This document shows, one piece after another, positions 23,961-33,792 of a stretch of 53,735 nt of DNA (positions are counted from its first letter, which is position 1; every line of letters starts with the position of its first letter). The stretch is from positions 1-53,735 of the forward strand of contig JANQBS010000260.1 in the NCBI GenBank assembly GCA_033085395.1. Reading direction: 5' to 3'. Source of the stretch: Xanthoparmelia taractica (Eukaryota > Ascomycota > Lecanoromycetes > Lecanorales > Parmeliaceae). The notes beneath the pieces are model-generated. The model was not told the DNA's origin, did not search any database, and worked only from the letters and a program-made list of their open reading frames with translations. Position numbers and translations under genes: made by a program.

Positions 23961-26900
23961 AAAATTAAGTAATTAAACATCTTAATTTAATGCTATAAAT
24001 CGTTTAAAGATAGCTACTTATTAGATCTCTATTATTAACGAAAATACTAAATTAGAATATAACGAATAAGCTCAAAATTCGAACTACTAGAAAGAAAATA
24101 TTAATATTAAATACTCTTACTTTATAGACGAGGATTAGTATAGAGATAAGATATATTATATTAATTTCGAGTATAATCCTAAGCTTTCTATATAGTTAAA
24201 TAATAATTAGTTTGCTAGCTTTGTGGAAATCGAAATCTATTATCGAAATTATTAGGAATTCTTCTTATCCAAGATCAAATTATATAAGCATTTACGTATT
24301 AATTGCTTTGAAAAGTATATTTATACTAACGAAGTGCTTATAGAGTCTTTTAATTTCGCTAATAAGTAACTTATAAAGTCTTTCGCTAATAAGTAATTAA
24401 AAATTATTAAGTTCATCGCTTCTAATTAGAATTTAGAAAATACTTTTATTTTTCGAAATTAAATTTAACTTATAATTAAAGTTAAACTCGATTCTACTAA
24501 TTAAGAGAATAAAGTTTATATTAATATCGAATATAATATAAGTTTAATAGATAGGTTATAGTGTTCTTAATAATATTTAAATATAGCTATCTTTAAAATA
24601 ATAATATTTTTATAAGTACGTGAAATTAATACTTCTAAGCACGAGACTTCGAAGTATATTATATAAGATATCTATCTAAAATTAATAGTTAAGATCGAAA
24701 AGTACTTATATATCTACGTAGGAAATTATATATTATCGATAATTTACGTGTTAAGATACTTATTAAAAATAACATTATTAAGCTCGAAGAAATTATTATT
24801 AATATAATTAATAAGAAAATAAGAATTAATAATTATAGCACTACGATTAATATTATTATTCGATCTCGAGGCGAGTTTATTCGAAAAAAGATCTATATTA
24901 AATTATTTATTTTTATATCTTCGTATAGCGAGATAATTCTATTAATTAAGAAAATTAATTTATTTAATAATCGTAATTTCTTATTTAAGTTAATAGTATA
25001 AGTAAATTTAATAATATTCGCTTATTTATTTAATTATATAATAACTAAAATTCTAATTCGAAATAAGTTTAATATATTTCTTTAAATTTTAAGGAAATTA
25101 AGATTTAAGAATATTCTCGAAATAAATTACGAAAATTACTCTTAAATTGATATCGAATTTAAATTCGCTTTAACGAAAATAGTTATAAATTTAAGTATAA
25201 TCTTAAGCTTAAATTAATTAACTCTCTTATTAATTAAAGAAAATAAGATATTAAATAAAGTTATGATTTTTAAGAATATATAGATTAGAACTATATTAAT
25301 CGATCTAATTAACGAATTCTTATAGATCTAATAAGATATCGACTTTATTAAAATACTAAAAGAGAAATAAATAAAGCTTTCATTAAGAAATAATTAATAA
25401 ATTAAGATTAATAAAAAAGTTAAAATCTATCTCTTAAACGTATAAGATTAAGAAGTAATCGATAAAGTCTTTAATATTCGAGATTTAAATAATTTATTAC
25501 TTCAAGATATATATTTAATATCTCTTTAATAGAATATAATTAAGATATTAACTAATTATAATTTTATTTTAATAATCGATATTACTTTATTTTTCTATTA
25601 ATAATAAGTGTATTTAAATTATCGTTATATATAGACTATTATAAGTTATAGAGATTAAGAAATCTTTAATGTTTTAATTATAAATTATATAAATTCGATT
25701 ACTTATATTTAACGTTAAATCGATAAGATTTTACGATATATTCTTAACGTAAAAGTCTATAATAATAATATAATTATAAATGCTAGAATATTTTAATAGC
25801 ACTTATAAGATCTTCGTTAATTATTTAAGCTTTTTATAAGATTTAATATTACTATTTCTCTTATAAAAGTCTTTTTAAGATATTTAGACGTTAATTTATT
25901 AAATAAAAAAATTAATTTTTTCGACTTAATTTTATTAAAAGATAAGCTTAAGACTATTTCGAATCTATAATATTCTAGCACTTTAAGAGAATTCGAATAC
26001 TACTTAAAATTAACTAGCTATTTACGTTAATACGTTTATTTTCACGAATAATTAATATAGCTCTTATAGAACCTTAAAATATTATTTTTTAGGAAAGTAT
26101 CGAACTCTAAACGTTAGCGAAAATAATATTTTTTCAAAATAAAACTATTTATAACGTTAAAAAAGTAATTAACTTCTTTTTAGCTTCTTTAAGAAGCATT
26201 ATTTTAATTCACGATTCTAATATATTTTAATAATACTCGAACTTTATAAATTAATTTAAATATCTTAAAGAAGTTTAATTTTAAAGCGATAGTCTTTTAT
26301 GTCAAATTAAATGTATATAAAAGCAAAAGATAACCTTCTCGTACAGAAACGAAGTCTATTCTCTTTCTATCAAGACTTCTAACTATAGTAAAAAGAAATT
26401 ATTAGCCCACGAAATTAAAGATTATTAATCTTATTTAATATCTAAAGAAAATAAGATATATAATTAAATCTTTAAAGTATTCTATAAGAATATAGATCGA
26501 TTACTCTATTATTATTAATATTATAAAGTAAAATTCGATTATTTTAATTACATTAATAATACGAATAAATATTCGTTTAATTCGAGCTACTTAATTCTTA
26601 AGATAATTTAATCTAGCTATTTCTCATAAACCTAATAAATAATATATTATATCTAATATTCTATTAAGGCTTATAAGTCTAAATAAGAATAATTCGCTAT
26701 CTTATTATTATTCGAAGTTAAATACTCTCTACATCGTAAGCTTAATAGAAATAAGTGCTTTATTTTATAAGAAGTGCATTTAAGATTATTAATAAGATAG
26801 TTATTAAAAAAGAATTTCTATATAGCTCGATATTAATAATAATCTAGCTAACGAGAACATAGCATCTTTGCCTTTCGTGCGAAGAAAGCATCTCTTTGCT

Positions 26901-28330
26901 ATCGATATTAACCCTTATTTTTCGCCTCAACCGAAAGAAATCAAGAATAGCAGAGTCTATAATTAGAATATACTTACGAAATATAGCGAGATCTCATCTT
27001 TTATATTAATAGAATTATTAATTAATAATAATTTTATATTTCCTCTTTGCTAATAAAAGATATTCTTACTTTAACACATAAAAAAGAATATTCTAGCTTT
27101 TAGAAATATTACGAAATTATTATATTATTCTAATATATTCATGAAATTAAAAAGTACTTATAAGACTTATTCGATATTATTTAGAGTGTTTAGTTCTATA
27201 GATAAAAAGATACGTATCTTACGATAGCTTATAGCTAATCTTATCTCCGCTCGTATTTTTTTATATTCTAATTATTAACTTTATTCTAATATTATCTCTA
27301 TTAAATATAAATTATATTATATTATATTTATTATATATAAATTTATAAAAGTTATTTAATTAATCTTTAATAAGTTAATTTAAAAAGTACTTAATTAAAT
27401 AAAAGTACTTTTAAATTAATTTAATATTATTAATTAAAAAATCTTAAAAGCTATTATTAGCGATCGAGATAGAAAATTTCTTTCGAAGCTTTAAAAATCG
27501 CTTTTCAAACTATTAAAGATTTCTCTATTTTATTTAATAGTCCATTATTTATAAATTAACAATACGAGCGAACGTATTAATTAGACTATTAAGATAATTT
27601 TAAGATATTTTATATATACGCTTAATAGATCTTCTTTATAATCGAAACCTCATTACGAATATAGATCTTCTTAAATAACTTCGTCTCTTTTAAGATTATA
27701 TCGAGCGAAGTAATCTACGATTTTACTTTAAATAGATCTTTAAATTTACTTCGTTTATTAATTAAAATCGATTACGTCTCTATATAAATTATAATTAAAG
27801 ATATTATTAATTTTACTTAAATGTTTAATAAATTTTATTATAATAAAAAATATTAATTAATATTTTTTAGAGTAAGAGAATAAGTATTTCTTCGACTATA
27901 TAAAGACTATAAGATATTCTCTACTTTTAGAATTATTAATAAGCTATTATAATAATATATCGATTCTTTTTAGATAATAAATAAAGTACATAAACTTATC
28001 TATAGATTTGCTATTTTTATAGAATAAAGAGTTTATTCTATCTTTACGATAATATAACTAAAGTCTTATTCTATATTATAAAATAATTCTTTTTAACGCC
28101 CTCGATCTTAATATATCTCGTCTATTTCTATTAATAATAATATTATTATTAATTTAGAAATCGAACGACTTCTTAATAAACGAATTATTAAAAGAAAACG
28201 TAATTTAGCTATAGAATACCTAGTAAGATAAAAGAAATGTAATTCTAAATATAACTAGTGATATAATATTAAGAATCTTAATAATGCTTCTAAGTTAGTG
28301 AAGAAATACGAGGAGAAAGCAGCTAGAATT
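23961..28330 (+). pseudogene. Element E pol relic (protease/RT/RNase H/integrase/chromodomain)
   Basis: Polyprotein of the chromodomain-bearing Gypsy type found in fungi. RT at about 25500-26100: a NSIAYIQRQID-like block near 25710, then FLRYLDVNLL and LTSYLR motifs near 25860-26040. RNase H at about 26150-26650: SILFLSRLLT, then a degraded YWPTELEI block, then RYIIKSLKYS. Integrase at about 27150-28000: AIISDRDRKFLSKL near 27450-27490 carries the second catalytic Asp, and NNTSERIN near 27555 carries the catalytic Glu region. Chromodomain at about 28140-28320: ERLLNKRIIKRKR, then EYLVR, then NIKNLNNAS. The stop-codon pattern is RIP-like. It would copy and integrate the element, with the chromodomain steering target choice in this family. 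Confidence 0.7.
24340..24398 (+). repeat. 11-codon repeat region of E pol, two units
   Basis: Counterpart of the three-unit array at 18458-18567 in F. The second unit here lacks 6 bp. The frame is kept in both copies. Confidence 0.55.
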
Positions 28331-28739
28331 CGAGCTGTTACATCTATATCTCCGTTTTCCTAGCCGAACCCAAAAGGGAGAGATCGTCCCAAAAGATATA
28401 ATATCACTACTTCATCATGACACTTACACTATATCTACTCACCACACTTGCATTCAAACGTTCAACGAGTATTATCGACCGAGAAATAATTTCCCTTAAC
28501 TCGATAACGTTTATATAATTATTAAAAGTATAGTCGTTGTTTTGTAACATGAAGAATTAATTGCATTATAACTATTATTATTGATTTACTACTCGATATT
28601 TATATACTAACTAATATTCTAACTATATAATTTAACCGTCGAAAAGATCTCACTATCACTAAAACTTCCCGTTAATTTTAATATACTATCATCAACCAAT
28701 ACAAGGTTTCTCTACATACTTTAACATGTATATAATAGC
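28331..28739 (+). other. 3' UTR of element E
   Basis: Non-coding tail between the chromodomain and the terminal stem-loop. It aligns with the F tail (13870-14290, inverted) and with part of J (240-510), including the 'cgataacgttt' block near 28501. Confidence 0.5.
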
Positions 28740-28757
28740 AAGCGAGATCGCTCGCTT
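28740..28757 (+). promoter_or_regulatory. Stem-loop upstream of the E 3' LTR
   Basis: AAGCGAG/CTCGCTT stem with loop ATCG, followed by a T run, 22 nt before the LTR. There is no classic polypurine tract here; the intervening sequence in F reads CTATTTCGGCGGATGC. Confidence 0.65.
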
Positions 28758-28779
28758 TTTCTTCTATTTCGATGAATAC

Positions 28780-28922
28780 TGTCACGGAAAACGCACTTGC
28801 CAAGCTAATCGAGAAAGCTAGAGCAAGTGCTTAGCAGGCTAACTGACTTAGATAGAATTTTCCAATTTAGAATAATCAAGAATTAGACACCCATCTAATC
28901 ACATACACCCTTAGCTATTACA
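28780..28922 (+). repeat. 3' LTR of element E
   Basis: A segment of 143 bp beginning TGTCACGG and ending CTATTACA. It is followed by TSD GAAAT and then by the rest of the element A integrase. Confidence 0.85.
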
Positions 28923-29620
28923 GAAATATTCTTAATAACTCGATAAATATAATTATTAATAAATTCTCGAATAAGATTATCTTCGAAAAGAAACTTAATA
29001 AAGACTTTAATATTAATAATTTAGATACGAAAAGATAAATAAAATTAATAAATATATATTTTAGAAATAAATAAAAAACAATCGACTTTATAGTCTTTAT
29101 TACTATAAATATAAAAGTCTATTATAATATTTAATATAAGTTAATTATATTGAAATTTAAAGATCTCGCTTTCGTTAAGTTATATAAAGAATATTATCTT
29201 CTTAATCTAAAAATTTTCAAGCTTTTTAATTAATAAGCTAAATTTTTTAAAATATTTAAGAAATATAAAAATTTAGTATATAAACTAAATTTATCGAAAA
29301 TATATAAAATTTATTTAATAATTTCGATAATTATATTAAAATTAGCGTTAAAGATTTTTAATATATAATAAAGATCTCGAGATTAAAAATAAAATTTTAT
29401 AATTAATAATAAAGATTTAAATTAAAGAAAGTATAAGATTAAGATACTTTTAAATAAGAGAGATGTAAGCGAGATCGAAGAAAAGATATTATTATAGAGT
29501 ATCTTATTAAGTAAAAGTATTAAGATTTAATATATAATATTAAATATTAAATAGAGTATCTTTAAGATATTAAAGAATTAATAAATAAGTATAATAAAGA
29601 GTATAACGATCTTTGTAGAA
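28923..29620 (+). pseudogene. Element A integrase C-terminus and chromodomain
   Basis: A resumes here after E. About 29080-29200 reads as the integrase C-terminal region: YNxQYKLIILKFKDLAFVKLYKEYYL-like, broken by few stops. It is followed by a PxxS-type segment and, at about 29455-29610, a decayed chromodomain (YxVKW-like core, then a terminal helix). Element H carries the same sequence inverted at about 52380-53080 without the E insertion. This establishes that 13085 and 28928 were once adjacent. Confidence 0.6.
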
Positions 29621-29658
29621 AATAATTTCAAAAACAACGTATCTAGAGTTCGATCTTG

Positions 29659-29731
29659 CTAGTAGAAACTTTCTGCTAGCGTTTCGTCGAGCTTTATTAC
29701 TAGAAACTCTCTGCTAGCGTTTCGTCGAGCT
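29659..29731 (+). repeat. Direct repeat after the A chromodomain
   Basis: Two copies of a unit of about 35 bp (29659-29693 and 29697-29731) share ctgctagcgtttcgtcgagc. The matching place in element H (about 52260-52300, inverted) has a single, RIP-altered unit. Confidence 0.7.
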
Positions 29732-29759
29732 AAACGTTAAACGAAGTAGAGATTATCAC

Positions 29760-31430
29760 ATCGTCGGCGAGGATTAATTAATTCTAAGAGATCGATTATC
29801 TTATATGTAATTTTATTTTATAATATTCTCTTTATTAATATACGTCTCGAGAATTTATCGACCGAGATTATTAAATCTTTTTATTCGAAAGCGTTATTAC
29901 TAAATAATTTATCTATTAAATAGAATTTTAAAAATAGACGCGTTAATCTCGCGATTAATAGATTAAAAGTAAGATAATCTTCTTTTTAAATAATTAACTT
30001 TATCTATTTAAATTATTAATTTTATTTTTAACTTTATACTCGTATAACGCTTATCGATAAAGAAGATTTTTTTAAAAAATCTAATAACGAAGAATACTTT
30101 AAGTAAGAGAATAACGCTATAGCTATAGATATAAAATCGATTAATACGAAATCTTAGTTAATCGTAAGATTAAAAATTAAGACTTAATTTTAAATAAAAT
30201 AATCGATTTACTTAAAATTAAGAAATTCTTTTAAGATAAATCTTTATTAGATTATAAGCTAATAAGAATATCTAAATAAATATTATTCTATTTTCTTCGA
30301 ATAAGATAGATCTTATAAACGCTTAAATTATAAAAATTATTAAGTCGAATCTTATTAAAGTAGAAAGATATAAACGCTAATCTATAGTCTTTGCGAGTAA
30401 ATATCTTATAAAGTTATATAAAATAAAAAGATATGCGATAAAGATTTTAATCTAATCGATTTAATATTATAAGATCGATTTTAAAATCTAATAATTTTAT
30501 AATAATAAAGAAGATTAAAAATTCGAATATTATATTAATTTTATAAAATCGCGAAAGATTTATTAAAGACACGAATTATATATTAAATATATATATTATA
30601 TATAAAATAATCGCTACGATTATAAAAAGAAGAACGCTAAAGCTCTAATTAAGTTAAAAAAAAGATTTATTATCTTCGTTTTTATTATAGCGAAAGAAAA
30701 GTATTAAAAGAAGAAGATTAAAATAAAAGATAAGATTAAGATTAAGAAACAGAATAGCGTCGAGAAGTCGATTCTTAATGCGATAAGATTAAAAAACTTA
30801 GAATTTAAAAAAGATAAGAATTCTAAAGAGACTTAAAAAGATTTATAAATAAAATTAATTAAGATTTAATAGAAAGTAATTATTATAATATTTACGATTA
30901 AATAAATTTATTATATTATAAAATAATTTATTAATTAATTTAGAAAAGTAATTAAACTTATAAAGATTATAATTAAAGAAGATATTTTCGCGAAATTTAA
31001 TTAAGCGAAAAAGTTAATAAACTTCACGAAGAAGAATAAAATAGTTATAAATAAAATATTAGATTCGCTAAATCTTAGAGTATCAAAATTTTATAAATAC
31101 TTTTTAAAGATAATAGATCGTATAATATAATATACGTAAAATAAATTAATTAAAGAATTTCGCGCGTAATTTAATATATTATTTAATAATTTTAAGAAGC
31201 TAGAAGATCTCGATAATATTTATTAAGATTAATTAATCGATGAAATCTTAATTATTTCTCTATTATCGTTAAAGAAACGAGAAAGATATTATTCTAAAAT
31301 ACTCTTTCTTTCTAGATATATTTTATTATTTAATTTTTTTTATTTTATTTAAATATATAAAAAATAATTAAAAGAAAATATAAATATAAGATAAATGCGT
31401 ATAATTATAAATAAAGTATTTAAAGAGCTC
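29760..31430 (+). pseudogene. Extra coding-like region between pol and 3' LTR of element A
   Basis: About 1.7 kb that typical Gypsy elements lack at this position. One forward frame over roughly 30180-31380 is strongly enriched in Lys, Arg and Gln and is interrupted almost only by TAA/TAG, as expected if Gln codons were hit by RIP. A second frame (charged, Asp/Glu/Lys-rich) is also fairly readable, so the true frame is uncertain. Element H has the same region inverted (about 50400-52240), so it belongs to the family and is not a private insertion in A. I recognise no domain; a basic accessory or second gag-like product is possible. Confidence 0.4.
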
Positions 31431-31499
31431 TAAAATCGATTAATTCTCGTAGAGAAAAAGAGAGAGATTCGAAAGTGAGAACTTCGATAAGATATAATC

Positions 31500-31618
31500 T
31501 TTCTATTAGGACACATGATGATAGTCTGGAATCCTAGACACGAAGATATCAAGAAATGAATTTCCTCCTTCTTTTCTATGGCCTCGAGGACGAAACGGCC
31601 ATATCCAAAGGGGGCAAA
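31500..31618 (+). promoter_or_regulatory. Unmutated 3' end of A with polypurine tract
   Basis: The stretch before the 3' LTR is GC-richer and ends in AAAGGGGGCAAA (31607-31618), a textbook polypurine tract touching the TG of the LTR. It primes plus-strand DNA in LTR elements. In H the same tract is decayed (50356-50371, inverted: TCTAAAAAGAATAAA). Confidence 0.75.
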
Positions 31619-31811
31619 TGTTAGGATCCAGGAGATCCAAGGATGCCAAGCAAACACTAGTGTCTTTCCCGTCGTTCCTAAGTATCTTAACCGAGCCATT
31701 CTAGATAGAAGAACACACACAATACACTCATTAAGACTTTGACTTTAGTGCTTTCTTTGCTCGTTTCACTAGCTAGAATTTAAGATTTTCTAAATTCGTG
31801 TATCTTTAACA
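31619..31811 (+). repeat. 3' LTR of element A
   Basis: A segment of 193 bp beginning TGTTAGG and ending CTTTAACA, followed by TSD ATTTC. It is barely RIP-mutated, unlike the 5' LTR of the same element. Confidence 0.85.
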
Positions 31812-32421
31812 ATTTCTATAGACTTTAAAGATATAATCTAGCGCCTCTTAGCTCGTACTACTCGATAAATTCATATATTATCTCTTATAATTACTTATAT
31901 TAAAATAATTACATTATCGCACTTAGTAAAAATAATCTTTATTTTTAATAAATTTATAACAATATTTTTTAAACTTAAGATATTTATTTTAATAAAAAGA
32001 TTTATCTTAAGATTATTTATTATATAAATATCTTAAATAAACTTAATTATTATAATCTTTTCTTAAAGCATTTTTTCTTTTATAAAGAAGAAAATTATAG
32101 TTTATTCGATAATAGAATAATAATTTAACTTAATTCCTTTTAAGATAATTATAATATCGTATTTTCTTAAAGCGAAGCTAAAATTAATTTTTTTTTAAAA
32201 ATATATAATCACTTATACTTATAAAATAAATAATATATAAATATTATAATTTTAATAAAGCGTTATAAGTAAGATTAAAAAGACTTATAAAATAATATTA
32301 TAAGTAAAAAGTTATTTTATTTATAGAAAGCGTATATATTAAAGACTCGATTAACTTTAATTATTCTTAAGAAATAGAATACCCGAGAATCTTTACGAGT
32401 TTTTTTTCTATTATTTTCGAA
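31812..32421 (-). pseudogene. Element G, fragment 2: antisense gag/protease region
   Basis: Minus-strand match to A about 9740-10330, covering the protease and the conserved block after it. It is continuous with fragment 1 across element A and with fragment 3 across the TIR element at 32422-33792. Confidence 0.6.
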
Positions 32422-33792
32422 TACGGGCCGGAAAGGTCTGGTATATTTGGTGGGATATTCTATATCATACCGTATTATACCATATCATAGAAGGGTATTA
32501 TAGGGGAATTATATTAGATCACTTATAAAGATATGAAATAAGAAATTACTAATATTATGAAATAATCTAAGAAATTTCTAATATATGTAGAGATATTCTA
32601 TAATATAGATTATTTCTTATATTAGGTAACGAATAAGATAAGAAAATTATAAATTAATATATAAGTCAGGGCGAAATTAGCTCAAGCAATTATTAAACTT
32701 CGATATTCGCGAGTAGACGATAGTATATAAGAGCAAAGAAAAGACTAAAGAAATCATAATACACGTAGCTAATGTTAGATAATCTTAAGTGTAATTAATT
32801 ACTTCTACGTAGTCTTTAAGTGTTTAATTATTAAGATTAATTAAGAAAAGTAGATTAGCGTAAGAATTATTAAATAGTAATGCTCGAAAACGTAGATAAA
32901 AAGCTAAAAATAAGTCTAATTTTAAATCTATCTATTTTATTTTATTAATAGATTATAATTATTACTTTACGTAAGATTCGTTATTATTAGAGAAAATTCG
33001 ATTTAATAATTTTTAAGCTTTTCTTTTCGCGAGTAATAAAAAAGATCGCGATAATATATATAAAGGAGATACGTTTTTTTAGATCGATTATTAAGATTAT
33101 TTATAAATCGATGAAAGCTTTTCTTTATTATATATTCGAAGATATTAATCTTTATATTATTTATGCGAAGCGTATAACTTTAATAACTAAGAATATATAA
33201 TTATAAAGAACGATCGTAAATTCTTTTTATAATGCGAAGAAAGAAGAAGAGAATTTACTATCGTAGAATAAATAATAGATTATTATTATAATTAGCGTAT
33301 TAGTAATTCTTCTAATAATCAAATAAATTAAATATATTAATAGTAATAGAAATAACTCGTTAAGCCCTAGATAATTATAAAGATCTTTCGTAACACGATA
33401 TTAAATACGATAACGAGCTTAGCTTAATAACGTAATAATGAAGTAAAGTGATAATAATAGTGATAGTAAAGTGAAGTAATAATTAAAATAATGACTAGAA
33501 TACTTAACAACGTGATGATGAAGTGAAGTAATAGCTAGAATAATAATTAGAATACGTTCGCATGATTCTATATAGAGTAACTTCTTCTATATATAGTATA
33601 TTTCCCATACCCCTGCATATAATATGAGATATCCCTATATATATTAAAAATTTCTTAGATTATTTCATGATATTAGCACGTCTCCCAGACCATTCCATAA
33701 AAATTAAATAATATGATCTTAATATCATATCATATCATGGTATGATATCGACACCTCATATCCCAGATCATCCCAGATCTTTCCGACCCGTA
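32422..33792 (+). mobile_element. Element K: non-autonomous TIR transposon in G
   Basis: A segment of 1,371 bp. The left end is TACGGGCCGGAAAGG and the right end, inverted, is TACGGGTCGGAAAG. It is flanked by 8-bp TSDs TTTTCGAA (32414-32421 and 33793-33800); a ninth base can be argued. The uninterrupted site is seen in element A at about 9741-9760 (inverted). An 8-9 bp duplication suggests hAT or Mutator-like ancestry, but the ends do not decide it. The middle (about 33060-33350) has a partly readable forward frame with no recognised domain. GC-richer palindromic blocks near both ends contain 'catatcat' repeats. Confidence 0.7.
33429..33575 (+). repeat. Imperfect direct repeat inside element K
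   Basis: Two copies of a unit of about 80 bp starting 'aacgtRatRatgaagtRaagt' at about 33429 and 33508. They lie in the subterminal region. Confidence 0.5.

Larger units (their letters stand above)
13086..28922 (+). mobile_element. Element E: sense Ty3/Gypsy chromovirus inserted in the integrase of A
   Basis: Both LTRs are 143 bp (13086-13228 and 28780-28922), and 5-bp TSDs GAAAT lie at 13081-13085 and 28923-28927. The uninterrupted site is preserved in element H at about 53030-53090 (inverted). The total is 15,837 bp. Removing nested element F (7,629 bp) and the hAT element (842 bp) leaves about 7.4 kb, close to the length of F itself. The two LTRs differ at about 13 positions, all but one of them transitions, as expected after RIP rather than ageing alone. 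Confidence 0.85.
6822..31811 (+). mobile_element. Element A: sense Ty3/Gypsy LTR retrotransposon carrying nested insertions
   Basis: The element spans 24,990 bp between a 5' LTR (6822-7033) and a 3' LTR (31619-31811). Identical 5-bp TSDs ATTTC lie at 6817-6821 and 31812-31816. Its own sequence without element E is about 9.15 kb. The order is PBS, gag/protease region, RT, RNase H, integrase, chromodomain, an extra region of about 1.8 kb, polypurine tract, LTR. The target is antisense element G, and the empty site can be rebuilt from A's own sequence at about 10310-10345. Element H (50162-53659) is a second copy of the same family. It is RIP-degraded except near its 3' end. Confidence 0.8.

Noticed and set aside
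13830..28780. A single giant TIR transposon or palindromic element
   Set aside because: The mirror symmetry is fully explained by F nested in E, each with its own paired LTRs and matching lengths.
31430..31720. 96-codon minus-strand open frame
   Set aside because: It spans the polypurine tract and LTR of A on the wrong strand. It is open because the region escaped RIP.
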